This document shows, one piece after another, positions 16,173 through 24,332 of a stretch of 59,045 bases of DNA (the first letter of the stretch is position 1; each line of letters begins with the position of its first letter). The stretch spans positions 1 through 59,045 of the forward strand of contig JBBDSH010000013.1 of NCBI GenBank assembly GCA_040905045.1. Direction: 5' to 3'. This DNA comes from JBBDSH01 sp040905045. Lineage in GTDB: Bacteria > Pseudomonadota > Gammaproteobacteria > Eutrophobiales > Eutrophobiaceae. A program made the translations under genes and the position numbers. The notes under the pieces are model-generated. The model made no database searches. It worked only from the letters and a program-made list of their open reading frames with translations, and had not been told where the DNA came from.

Positions 16173-16574
16173 ATGAAAATCAAGACTTTTATTTTTCTGA
16201 CAACCCTGTCCCTATGTTTTACGGTCACTGCAGCGGACGAAAAAGAACTGACCGCCGAGGAGAAAGAGGCATTACAGGCTCGGGCCAGTGAATTGAACCG
16301 GGCATGCGCTTATCCGGACAAACCCAGTATCCCGGACGGTAAAAACTCCACCGAAGATGAAATGATCGAGGCGCAACAGAAAATGAAGGCCTTCATCGCC
16401 GACGGTAATGAATATATTGAGTGCCTGGAAAAGGTGGAAAAGAACTGGGGCGAAGACGCCACAGAGGATGATCGCGCACTCGTTGTTGTGCTGCACAACA
16501 AGGCTGTGGATGAAATGAAATCCGTGGCGGACCTCTTTAATTCCGCCGTCAGAGCTTTTAAAGGCAATAATTGA
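16173..16574 (+). CDS. Small secreted protein of unknown function
   Basis: 133 residues with a clear signal peptide (MKIKTFIFLTTLSLCFTVTA, cleavage before AADEKEL). The mature part is acidic, charged and probably helical, with just two cysteines (RACAYP and YIECLEK), which could form one disulfide in the periplasm. GAGAG precedes the ATG. A strong hairpin terminator follows at 16592-16620, so it is a single-gene transcript. I do not recognise the family. It starts the segment separating ybeD from dat. Confidence 0.75.
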   Translation: MKIKTFIFLTTLSLCFTVTAADEKELTAEEKEALQARASELNRACAYPDKPSIPDGKNSTEDEMIEAQQKMKAFIADGNEYIECLEKVEKNWGEDATEDDRALVVVLHNKAVDEMKSVADLFNSAVRAFKGNN

Positions 16575-16591
16575 CACGCTCATGGTACGTA

Positions 16592-16620
16592 AACCCGGCG
16601 GTCCGTCGGACCGCCGGGTT
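16592..16620 (+). terminator. Hairpin terminator after the secreted-protein gene
   Basis: AACCCGGCGGTCC - GTC - GGACCGCCGGGTT is a perfect 13-bp stem with a 3-base loop, 17 bases after the stop codon. The downstream sequence is TA-rich (ATAATATATAG) rather than a pure T-tract. It is probably an intrinsic terminator for the 16173-16574 gene. Confidence 0.8.
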
Positions 16621-16885
16621 ATAATATATAGTTATATACTGCTTTTTTATTATACTTGGTAAGTATAAAAGGGCGGAAACCGATCCCGCCCCGTATTCGG
16701 GCTCCGGATTCCAGACGCCGCATAATCACCGGCGATATGTCTATACGTTCACAATAACGACAACGTATAATTGCCAGCGACTACAGGCTAAACCATGATT
16801 GGTGTCTACAGGGTGACGGAATAGCCGTATCAGGGGAACTCACCCGGTGATAAACACACCTCTTTCTCCTGTTTGAGGAAACTGA

Positions 16886-17761
16886 ATGACAACCAAGCCG
16901 ACTGATCCGGGAATATTGCGCAAGATTCCGATTTTCGATTCACTTTCGGATACGGAACTGCAGCGCATTCTTCAGGCACCGGAAAACGTGATTGAAGAGC
17001 ACGGCATGAAGGAAACCATTGTCAAGGAATCGGAGATCGGCGACTGCATGTATGTAATTCTGGACGGAGAAGTGGAAGTCTCCATACGCGGTCTGGGTGG
17101 CAGCGGCCGCGAACTGCCATTAACAAGATTGCGGGCCGGAGATTTCTTTGGAGAACAGGCGCTGACATCAACGGACCGGACCGGCAGGCGCAACGCCACA
17201 GTCAAAACCATCTTCGGCGCCACATTGTTCAGGATTGACAAGAAATACGTCCAGTTGACTCTCAAGAGCGACATCGACGAAACAGAAGATGTTACCGTCC
17301 CCCGGCCACCATCGACTTCCCGGGACAAGGAAATACGCCAACTGGTAGAGGGTATGCGCCTGTTCAAGGCCTTGAAGGAAAGTGAACTGTCATCTCTCGG
17401 AACCTGGACCGAGATAGAACAGGTCGGCCCCGGAGACTTTGTACTCAAGGAGTCAGAAAAGGGAAACTGTCTCTACGTCGTTATCGAAGGTAATGTGGAA
17501 ATTTTTACCCTGGACGACAACGGCAAGGTCATTATACTGGCTGTTCACGGGCCGGGGACCTATTTCGGGGAACAGGCGCTGTTACCGGGCAGCAGTGGTG
17601 AACGTACCGCCTACGCAAGAAGCAAGGATGCAGCCAGATTACTGAAAGTGCCGAAGGCCTATTTCCGGCTGATTCTGAAACGCGATAGTGAACTCGCCGA
17701 GGAATTGCAAAAAGCCGGAAAAAACCAGAAAGTACAAAGGGACAAGATTCAGAAGCACTGA
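16886..17761 (+). CDS. Tandem cyclic-nucleotide-binding-domain protein
   Basis: 291 residues comprising two cNMP-binding domains (about 12-130 and 157-270) with a short linker and a charged C-terminal tail. Each domain has a recognisable phosphate-binding cassette: FGEQAL (88-93) with R102, and FGEQAL (227-232) with R240. Both arginines that bind the cyclic phosphate are therefore kept, as in the PKA regulatory subunit. No DNA-binding HTH, membrane segment or catalytic domain is present. It is presumably a soluble cAMP or cGMP sensor acting on a partner. GAGGAAACTG precedes the ATG. Its spacer of 245 bases to the ABC genes contains a MITE-like element. Confidence 0.88.
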   Translation: MTTKPTDPGILRKIPIFDSLSDTELQRILQAPENVIEEHGMKETIVKESEIGDCMYVILDGEVEVSIRGLGGSGRELPLTRLRAGDFFGEQALTSTDRTGRRNATVKTIFGATLFRIDKKYVQLTLKSDIDETEDVTVPRPPSTSRDKEIRQLVEGMRLFKALKESELSSLGTWTEIEQVGPGDFVLKESEKGNCLYVVIEGNVEIFTLDDNGKVIILAVHGPGTYFGEQALLPGSSGERTAYARSKDAARLLKVPKAYFRLILKRDSELAEELQKAGKNQKVQRDKIQKH

Positions 17762-17863
17762 ACTCTCTGCCTGTTCTCACTGCCTGGGTCAAATGCGCCT
17801 CTGATCCGGCTCCCCACTGTCCGTCAATAAGTGAACAAAGCCGGTGGCATGACCGTGTGGCGG

Positions 17864-17977
17864 TTAGCCCGCATATTGCACGAGGGATCGCGGCTGCTAC
17901 GTCCTTAGCTCTGATAACGGCACTTCCCTGTGCCACGTCTCGCGCAGCTCGCAGCGTGATCGTGTAATATGCGGGTT
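17864..17977. repeat. 114-bp MITE-like element
   Basis: Ends TTAGCCCGCATATTGCACGA (17864-17883) and TCGTGTAATATGCGGGTTAG (17958-17977) are imperfect 20-bp inverted repeats with 3 mismatches. The interior is non-coding. A solo end (GTGCAATATGCGGGCTAA) occurs at 39038-39056. This fits a non-autonomous insertion element, and no transposase is in the window. Confidence 0.65.
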
Positions 17978-18006
17978 AGATGCGTCTTTAATAATATAGA
18001 ATTTCT

Positions 18007-18933
18007 ATGAACGCTCTTGAAATCAACAAGCTGGAAAAAATCTATAAAAACAACATGTATGCCCTGAAGGGCATCGATCTGCAGGTCGAAGAGGGTGATT
18101 TCTTTGCGCTACTGGGACCCAACGGCGCCGGCAAGTCCACTACGATTGGAATTCTTTCTTCACTGGTTATCAAGACCGGCGGCAAGGTTCATGTATTCGG
18201 CCATGATATAGATACGGAGAGTAATATCGCCAAATCGTACCTTGGTATCGTTCCGCAGGAATTCAACTTTTCCATGTTCGAGACCTGCATGGAAATCGTC
18301 CTCAACCAGGCCGGTTATTACGGAATCCGAAGACATATAGCACAGGAAAGGGCCGAGAAACTGTTCCGGCAACTGGGATTATGGGAAAAAAGGTTCGAGC
18401 GATCACGCACACTGTCCGGGGGCTATAAACGACGCCTGCTTATAGCCCGTGCATTAATCCATGACCCTGAAATACTGATTCTGGATGAACCCACGGCCGG
18501 TGTGGATGTGGAATTGCGACGTTCCATGTGGAAGTTTCTAACCCGCATTAACCGCGAAGGTAAAACTATTGTTCTTACAACGCATTATCTGGAAGAAGCG
18601 GAAACATTGTGCAAGAACATAGCGATCATCAACGACGGCCTTATCGTCGAAAACACCTCGGTAAAAGATTTTTTGACAAAGCTCAACGTTGAAACCTTTA
18701 TCCTGGATCTGGACGGCAGATGTTCATCGGCACTGGATTCAGATGAGTTTACTATCCGGCAAATCGACCCCTTTACACTTGAAGTAGACCTGGTAAAAGG
18801 TCAAAAAATCAATGCACTATTCAGGCTGCTGAGCGATTGTGATGTTCAGGTTCGAAGCATGAGAAACAAATCCAACCGTCTCGAAGAATTGTTTATCCGG
18901 TTGACTAACAAAGATAATACCCAGGAAGAATAA
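18007..18933 (+). CDS. ABC exporter ATP-binding protein (YadG/NodI-like)
   Basis: ATPase subunit of an ABC-2 type exporter, 308 residues. It has Walker A GPNGAGKST (37-45), signature LSGGYKRR (136-143), Walker B ILILDEP (156-162) and the H-loop TTHYLEEAE. A C-terminal extension of about 70 residues is typical of the NodI/YadG/CcmA group. The next gene, three bases on, is the permease. E. coli YadGH are of unknown substrate, so none is assigned. Base composition is more AT-rich than the lip genes. Confidence 0.93.
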   Translation: MNALEINKLEKIYKNNMYALKGIDLQVEEGDFFALLGPNGAGKSTTIGILSSLVIKTGGKVHVFGHDIDTESNIAKSYLGIVPQEFNFSMFETCMEIVLNQAGYYGIRRHIAQERAEKLFRQLGLWEKRFERSRTLSGGYKRRLLIARALIHDPEILILDEPTAGVDVELRRSMWKFLTRINREGKTIVLTTHYLEEAETLCKNIAIINDGLIVENTSVKDFLTKLNVETFILDLDGRCSSALDSDEFTIRQIDPFTLEVDLVKGQKINALFRLLSDCDVQVRSMRNKSNRLEELFIRLTNKDNTQEE

Positions 18934-18935
18934 CC

Positions 18936-19709
18936 TTGGACTCAAAAAGAATCCTTGTTGCATTTAATACCATTGTTATAAAAGAAGTCAATCGCTTCAT
19001 GCGTATCTGGCTGCAAACCCTGATACCGCCGGCAATAAGCATGTCATTATATTTTGTTATCTTCGGTAATCTTATCGGTTCCCGGATCGGCCCGATGGAT
19101 GGCTTTACATATATGGATTTTATTACCCCGGGAATTATTATGATGGCAGTGATCAACAATTGTTATTCAAATGTTGTATCTTCCTTTTTCGGGGCCAAGA
19201 TTCAGCTTCATATTGAAGAAATGCTCGTCGCCCCCATACCGAATTACGTCATCCTGGCCGGTTATATCACCGGTGGCGTGGCCAGGGGACTTATGGTTGG
19301 TTTGCTGGTTACCATCGTCGCCATGTTCCTTACCGATCTGGAAATACACAACTACTTCGTTGTCTTCAGTATAGTAATCCTCACCGCCGTCCTTTTTTCT
19401 CTCGGAGGTTTCATCAATGCGGTATTCGCAAAGAAATTCGATGATATTTCCATAATTCCAACTTTTGTCTTGACTCCCCTGATCTACCTGGGCGGGGTAT
19501 TTTATTCGATTAATATGTTGCCTGAATTCTGGCAGTCGGTATCAAAACTCAATCCGATTCTGTATATGGTCAACGGTTTCCGGTATGGAGTCCTGGGTAT
19601 TTCGGATATTGATATTACCTGGGCTTTCCTCATCATCCTGATCTTCATTGTGATTTTGAGTGCCTTCTGCCTGATACTCCTGAACAGGGGTACGGGACTG
19701 AGATCCTGA
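18936..19709 (+). CDS. ABC-2 type permease (YadH/NodJ-like)
   Basis: Membrane partner of the preceding ATPase, 257 residues with about six transmembrane segments. ABC-2 features include FGNLIGSRIGPMDGFTYMDF, ITPGIIMMAVINNCYSNVVS and the late TPLIYLGGVFYSI. The start is a TTG at 18936, two bases after the ATPase stop, supported by AGGAAG about ten bases upstream. The first candidate ATG comes only after the conserved N-terminal amphipathic region. Tight spacing shows cotranscription. Confidence 0.92.
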   Translation: MDSKRILVAFNTIVIKEVNRFMRIWLQTLIPPAISMSLYFVIFGNLIGSRIGPMDGFTYMDFITPGIIMMAVINNCYSNVVSSFFGAKIQLHIEEMLVAPIPNYVILAGYITGGVARGLMVGLLVTIVAMFLTDLEIHNYFVVFSIVILTAVLFSLGGFINAVFAKKFDDISIIPTFVLTPLIYLGGVFYSINMLPEFWQSVSKLNPILYMVNGFRYGVLGISDIDITWAFLIILIFIVILSAFCLILLNRGTGLRS

Positions 19710-19719
19710 TCCGGGGCAA

Positions 19720-19836
19720 TCAGAACCTGTCTTTCAGCCGCTCCGCGATAACTCTGGTAAATTCCCTGGTCCCCAATGACCCGCCGATATCACCTGCGCA
19801 TTCCCCTTCCGCGATTGCCGACAGGATTACCAGCCT
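19720..19836 (-). pseudogene. Possible C-terminal remnant of an isocitrate/isopropylmalate dehydrogenase-family gene
   Basis: About 38 residues, ending at a stop, carry AEGECAGDIGGSLGTREFTR followed by VIAERL. This resembles the C-terminal signature of NAD-dependent isocitrate/isopropylmalate dehydrogenases (eG..TgDlGG..sT.eFt.aVi..l). Upstream the frame continues under queD but no longer looks like the family, so only a fragment would remain. It is convergent with yadH and downstream of queD. Chance similarity is possible. Confidence 0.35.
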
Positions 19837-19876
19837 GAGTTCATGCCCGATATTTCTTCCTCGCATATTCCGTAAT

Positions 19877-20242
19877 TTATCCGGACTCACCACGATATAT
19901 GCATCCGGAAGCGCAGGTTTCATACACATGGACTGCCGATAAGCACGGCAATAATCCTTCGATTCTGGACCATACCCAGCGCGCAAGATTTTCGCTTGTC
20001 GGATTCTCCAGGCCTTCAATCTCATTCAGATACCTGTGATCGAGAGCATCAAATACCGCCTGGAAAGCCTTGTCTATATCCGCGAAATCCATCACCCAAC
20101 CCGAATCAGTGCCCACTTCACCGCTGACATACACCGCTATACGAAACGAATGTCCGTGAAGCCGATAACACTTATGTGTCTCCGGCAGGTTTGGCAACCT
20201 GTGCGCAGCTTCAATTCTGTATTCCCTGAATATTTCCATCAT
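19877..20242 (-). CDS. queD: 6-carboxy-5,6,7,8-tetrahydropterin synthase
   Basis: Converts 7,8-dihydroneopterin triphosphate to carboxytetrahydropterin for queuosine synthesis. At 121 residues it equals the E. coli length. Motifs are EAAHRLPN (zinc His14), HKCYRLHGHSF (catalytic C25, zinc H29 and H31), GWVMDFADI, LDHRYLNEI and the final YETCASGCIYRGE. The ATG pair at the start gives MMEIFREYRI. Other queuosine genes are not in the window. It lies in the segment separating dat from ybeD. Confidence 0.96.
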   Translation of the reverse strand: MMEIFREYRIEAAHRLPNLPETHKCYRLHGHSFRIAVYVSGEVGTDSGWVMDFADIDKAFQAVFDALDHRYLNEIEGLENPTSENLARWVWSRIEGLLPCLSAVHVYETCASGCIYRGESG

Positions 20243-20299
20243 CTCTATTACCTGCTTTCGATCCGAGCGTACTTATTGTGTATTACATAAAAGATGAAC

Positions 20300-20445
20300 A
20301 ACAGTCCGGGGGCCTGGCCGGCACGGTTCCCGGACCGTCTGCGGCCTGGATGGCCGCAGCCGNNNNNNNNNNGCCTGCCCCCGTACTTTATCCGGGGTAT
20401 GTATTTACGGCGTGTCCGGGAACCGTGCTCGCCAGGCACCGACTT
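20300..20445. repeat. Family A repeat with 10-N assembly gap (20363-20372)
   Basis: The spacer between dat and queD (207 bases) contains GGCCTGGATGGCCGCAGCCG, the N run, then GCCTGCCCCC and TATCCGGGGTATGTATTTAC with GGCGTGTCC. These are words of repeat family A. CACGGTTCCCGGA near 20322 and TCCGGGAACCGTG near 20416 are inverse. The gap probably reflects assembly trouble at the repeat. No gene is seen. Confidence 0.6.
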
Positions 20446-20449
20446 GCCG

Positions 20450-21328
20450 TCACTTTTCACTAATTATGAAAGTCTCAATAATATCCTTCTTATAGGCTTC
20501 AAACAGTTCATGAATCTTTTTCCACAAGTTGCCCGGCAAGCCGTTACCAACGTTATTACCATCAAGTTGTATTACCGGAACAATTTCCATGACGGAACTG
20601 GTTATCCATATCTCTTCTGCATTCCTGAGTTCAATATCCGTTACTTGCTTTTCCTCGCACGGAATAGAATTCTCATTTAACAACTCGATAATCAAATCCC
20701 TGGTTATTCCCGAAAGCAGTCTGTTATCTTTCGGCGGCGTTAGAACCTTTCCATTCTTCACCATAAACACATTACTGGCAGCACCCTCCGTAACGACACC
20801 ATCCTTAATTAGTATTGCCTCATGAGCACCATCAGAGTGCTTGGCGATCTGCTTTAATAATACAGCCGGGAGTAATGATATAGACTTTATATCACAATAA
20901 TCCCAACGGATATCCTTGTGCGTTATGGCCCGGACCCCTTTTCTGCGATCATTTGGATCCACTTCCCTGCAAAGTATAAAAACAGTCGGGACAAGCCCGT
21001 CTTCATATATATGATTCCTGTCTCCGGCACCCCGGGTGATCTCAATATAAACTGATCGGTGGTCGGAATAGGGATTTTTATGTAAAACCTCCCCAATGAG
21101 GGTTTCCCACTGATCATGACTGTATGGATTAGGTATATCGATGGCATCCAGACTGTTTTGAAGACGCAACAGATGCTGCTCCAGTCTGAATATATAATCA
21201 CCGTAAACAGGAATCATCTCATAAACACCATCACCGAAAAGAAACCCCCTGTCCATTACGGAAACGCAGGCCTCTTGCAAAGGCAGGAACTCGCCATTTA
21301 GATAGACAATAGCAGGAGTTTGACTCAC
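20450..21328 (-). CDS. dat: D-amino-acid transaminase (PLP class IV)
   Basis: Fold-type IV PLP transaminase, 292 residues. It has VMDRGFLFGDGVYEMIPVYG (24-43), the Schiff-base lysine K148 in DIKSISLLP, EAILIKDGVVTEGAASNVF and LLSGITRDLII. The pattern fits D-alanine aminotransferase, which would make D-amino acids for peptidoglycan; branched-chain or aminodeoxychorismate-lyase-like activity is a less likely alternative. The ATG overlaps the dacA stop by four bases, linking it to the D-Ala-D-Ala carboxypeptidase and the cell-shape operon. Confidence 0.9.
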   Translation of the reverse strand: MSQTPAIVYLNGEFLPLQEACVSVMDRGFLFGDGVYEMIPVYGDYIFRLEQHLLRLQNSLDAIDIPNPYSHDQWETLIGEVLHKNPYSDHRSVYIEITRGAGDRNHIYEDGLVPTVFILCREVDPNDRRKGVRAITHKDIRWDYCDIKSISLLPAVLLKQIAKHSDGAHEAILIKDGVVTEGAASNVFMVKNGKVLTPPKDNRLLSGITRDLIIELLNENSIPCEEKQVTDIELRNAEEIWITSSVMEIVPVIQLDGNNVGNGLPGNLWKKIHELFEAYKKDIIETFIISEK

Positions 21329-22470
21329 TGGAATAGTAATCTGACTTCATCCTTGAGCCTTTCGAACAGGCTGCCTTCGTTAATGGACTCCAGTGCTATC
21401 AATGACCGTTTGGCAAGCTCCCGCCCGTCCAGCGAAACAACCAGTTTGCCGTATACCGCACCCTTCTCTACCGGAGCAATAATCGTCTTGTCAGTATCAG
21501 TCCTGATATCAAGATCATCATAGCTGCCCCTGGGAACAGTTATCCACAATCTTTCATTGACACCCAGGTTGATAGTATCCGAATTACCCTTCCAGACCTG
21601 ACTTGTCGTTACAGCCTGACCGGGTTCATACAGTTTGTGTGTTTCGTAAAAGCGAAAAGCGAAGTTAAGAAGAGATTGTGTCGCACGGATTCTGGCATTT
21701 TCATCATCGCTTCCCATTACCACGGAGATGAGACGCATATTATCACGCTTTGCTGATGCCACCAGGCAATACCCTGCATTCTCCGTATGCCCGGTTTTTA
21801 TACCATCCACACTGTCATCGCGCCATAACAGATTATTTCTATTATGTTGCTTTATGCCGTTATAGGTAAACTCTTTGATTGCATGGAGTGAATATATATC
21901 GGGATGTTCCCGTATCAATGCTCTCGCCAAAGCAGCCATATCCTCGGCAGTAGTGTAATGATTCTCCTGGGGCCAGCCGGTACTGTTCATAAAGTTGGTA
22001 TTTACCATACCCAGCTGCCGCGCATATTCATTCATCATTGAGGCAAAAGCTTCCTCTGTTCCCGAAATATATTCAGCCAGCGCGACACTGGCGTCATTAC
22101 CGGACTGGATAATGACACCCTTCAAAAGGTCGCTGACCGTTACCCTGGTATCCACTTCAATAAACATCCGGGAGCCTTTCATGCGCCACGCTTTTTCACT
22201 GATCACCACCTCGTCTTCAAGTCCTATATTGCCGGCGGCCAGTTCCTCCGCTACAACATGGGTAGTCATCATTTTTGTAAGACTGGCCGGTTCGACTCTT
22301 TCGGTGATATTTTCTCCCGCAATAATATGCCCGCTTTCGTAATCCATGACCAGATACGATTCGGCATTGACCTTGGGTGGCGCAGGCAGAATTGCAGCGG
22401 TTGATGAAAATACAACTGTAAAAAGAACAATTATTTTCAGAAAAAATACACAGGTACTGGAAGGCAACAT
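21325..22470 (-). CDS. dacA: D-alanyl-D-alanine carboxypeptidase (PBP5/6 type)
   Basis: Trims the terminal D-Ala of peptidoglycan stem peptides in the periplasm. The 381-residue protein has a signal peptide (hydrophobic 8-28), and active-site motifs SLTK (S63, K66), SGN (123-125) and KTG (225-227). A PBP5 C-terminal beta domain and a C-terminal amphipathic helix (EGSLFERLKDEVRLLF) for membrane association follow. It lies between rlpA (36-base spacer) and dat (4-base overlap). Confidence 0.97.
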   Translation of the reverse strand: MLPSSTCVFFLKIIVLFTVVFSSTAAILPAPPKVNAESYLVMDYESGHIIAGENITERVEPASLTKMMTTHVVAEELAAGNIGLEDEVVISEKAWRMKGSRMFIEVDTRVTVSDLLKGVIIQSGNDASVALAEYISGTEEAFASMMNEYARQLGMVNTNFMNSTGWPQENHYTTAEDMAALARALIREHPDIYSLHAIKEFTYNGIKQHNRNNLLWRDDSVDGIKTGHTENAGYCLVASAKRDNMRLISVVMGSDDENARIRATQSLLNFAFRFYETHKLYEPGQAVTTSQVWKGNSDTINLGVNERLWITVPRGSYDDLDIRTDTDKTIIAPVEKGAVYGKLVVSLDGRELAKRSLIALESINEGSLFERLKDEVRLLFQ

Positions 22471-22506
22471 GATTTTTCTATCCGGGAAATGGGTGAACTT
22501 ACAAAT

Positions 22507-23325
22507 TTATTCAAGGACAATATGATGATCGAGTACACCGTAGCGCCCCAATTCAGCGACAATATTGTCTGCAACTTCCACATCATCAATCGGCCCGATA
22601 CGGACCCGATGGACAAGGGAACCTTCTACTACAACTTCCGATATATGAATATCCCCGGTACTTATCGAGCTTAATCTGTTGCGCAGATTGACGGCATTTA
22701 TCAGATCCGAGAAAGCGCCTACCTGAATGTAGAAGCCGTTTTGCGGAGATATCCGTTTGTCTTCCGCAACCCTGATTGTGGAACCCTCTTCAGGCCGGGA
22801 ACGCGGGTCTATGGCACGAACCTCGACAAGACCGGTACCGGTTCCGATTATGTCCAGTTTTGCAGCGGCAGTGTACGAAAGATCAATAATCCGGTTGTCA
22901 TGAAAAGGACCACGGTCATTCACCTTTACAATTACACGCCTGCCGTTTTCCAGGTTGGTAACCTCGACATAAGTGGGCAGCGGCAATTCCTTGTGTGCCG
23001 CGGTCATTGCGTACATATCATAGGTCTCGCCGCTTGAGGTCCGGCGGCCGTGAAATTTTCTGCCATACCATGAGGCAATGCCACGCTCGACATAGTCCTT
23101 GCTGCTGTTCATTACATAATAGCGCTTGTCGAATACCTCATAGGATACCGGGTTGCCGTATTTACTGCGTTGTTCCATCTTCGGCTGCGCATTCGGTATG
23201 GAGGATACATCTACACTCCCCGGACGCGGCCCCCCATCTTTCGGCTCAATAGCGGAGCACCCCGCCAACAGCGTAAACAGCAATACACCGGGCGCAGATA
23301 ATGCTGATAAAGACGTATGACTCAC
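22507..23325 (-). CDS. rlpA: RlpA-type septal lytic transglycosylase lipoprotein
   Basis: Outer-membrane lipoprotein, 272 residues, that cleaves naked glycan strands. The signal has the lipobox LLAGC with lipid Cys23. A double-psi beta-barrel domain is visible (GIASWYGRKFHGRRTSSGE, AAHKELPLPTYVEV, VKVNDRGPF). A C-terminal SPOR domain of about 75 residues begins near PQNGFYIQVGAFSD and binds denuded peptidoglycan. It overlaps mltB by four bases, keeping the mltB-rlpA-dacA order of gammaproteobacteria. Confidence 0.96.
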   Translation of the reverse strand: MSHTSLSALSAPGVLLFTLLAGCSAIEPKDGGPRPGSVDVSSIPNAQPKMEQRSKYGNPVSYEVFDKRYYVMNSSKDYVERGIASWYGRKFHGRRTSSGETYDMYAMTAAHKELPLPTYVEVTNLENGRRVIVKVNDRGPFHDNRIIDLSYTAAAKLDIIGTGTGLVEVRAIDPRSRPEEGSTIRVAEDKRISPQNGFYIQVGAFSDLINAVNLRNRLSSISTGDIHISEVVVEGSLVHRVRIGPIDDVEVADNIVAELGRYGVLDHHIVLE

Positions 23326-24332
23326 TGTATTTTATCCGCGTATTTTACCTGGTAATGTTTTTTAATCTCCTGTGACAGCTGATAGACTGCCATGGCATAA
23401 AGAGCACTGTGATTATATCGCGTTATGACATAAAAGTTATGCAGCCCCAACCAGTACTCCTTGCCATCGGACAACTCGAATTCCAGCAGCTTGACCTGCT
23501 CATCCGCCTTCAACGGAGATCGTGCATAAACACCGTGATCAGGCAACTCTCCGGCACGTATGTGCGGCTTGAGCCCGTTGGATAATACCTGCTCGTACTG
23601 TTCGCCCTTGACCGAGGCCGGGACAATTACCTGCTTTCCCTTTTTCCAGCCATGAATCCTGAAATAATTGGCGACGCTGCCTATGGCGTCTACAGGATTG
23701 CTCCAGATATCAATTTTTCCATCATCATCGAAATCAACGGCATAATTACGATAGGAGCTTGAGATAAATTGCGGGATACCCATAGCGCCGGCATAAGAAC
23801 CCATGACTTCGTGCGGATCCATTTTCTGCTCTCTGGTCATAAGCAGAAACTGTTCCAGCTCGCGACGGAAGAAGTCGCTGCGTTTCGGATAGAAAAAGGC
23901 AAGCGTAGCGAGCGAGTCAATGACTTTGTAGCCGCCCTTATGCCCGCCGTAGCGCGTCTCAACGCCGATAACCGCGGTGATGATCTCTTCAGGCACACCA
24001 TATTCCTTCTCGGCACGTGCCAGCAACCCCCCGTATTCCTCCATAAACTCTGCACCGAGACGAATACGATCAGCGCGTATGAATATCGGACGATATTTAT
24101 ACCATGGTAGAGCCTCGGCCGGTCTCGATATGGCTTCCAAAACACTGTCCGAGATACGAACATTCCGGAACACTTCTTCAAGCTGATTGCTGTCAAAAGA
24201 ATGCTGCGAGGCCATGTTATTGATAAATACCTGAACATCATCACGCTCAAGTATATTGGCCGATGCGCCGATACTCAGGCCCAGTACAGGGATCATTAAC
24301 AATCTAAATGCATTACGTAACATCTTCTTCAA
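23322..24332 (-). CDS. mltB: Lytic murein transglycosylase B
   Basis: Cleaves the MurNAc-GlcNAc bond with 1,6-anhydro product formation. The 336-residue protein has a signal segment ending ASA near residue 25 and the catalytic Glu125 in GVETRYGGHKGGY. It also has SYAGAMGIPQFISSSYRNYA, an EF-hand-like DFDDDGKIDIW and WLGLHNFYVITRYNHS. No lipobox cysteine is seen, so it is probably periplasmic and soluble rather than a lipoprotein. It overlaps rodA and rlpA by four bases. Confidence 0.96.
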   Translation of the reverse strand: MKKMLRNAFRLLMIPVLGLSIGASANILERDDVQVFINNMASQHSFDSNQLEEVFRNVRISDSVLEAISRPAEALPWYKYRPIFIRADRIRLGAEFMEEYGGLLARAEKEYGVPEEIITAVIGVETRYGGHKGGYKVIDSLATLAFFYPKRSDFFRRELEQFLLMTREQKMDPHEVMGSYAGAMGIPQFISSSYRNYAVDFDDDGKIDIWSNPVDAIGSVANYFRIHGWKKGKQVIVPASVKGEQYEQVLSNGLKPHIRAGELPDHGVYARSPLKADEQVKLLEFELSDGKEYWLGLHNFYVITRYNHSALYAMAVYQLSQEIKKHYQVKYADKIQ

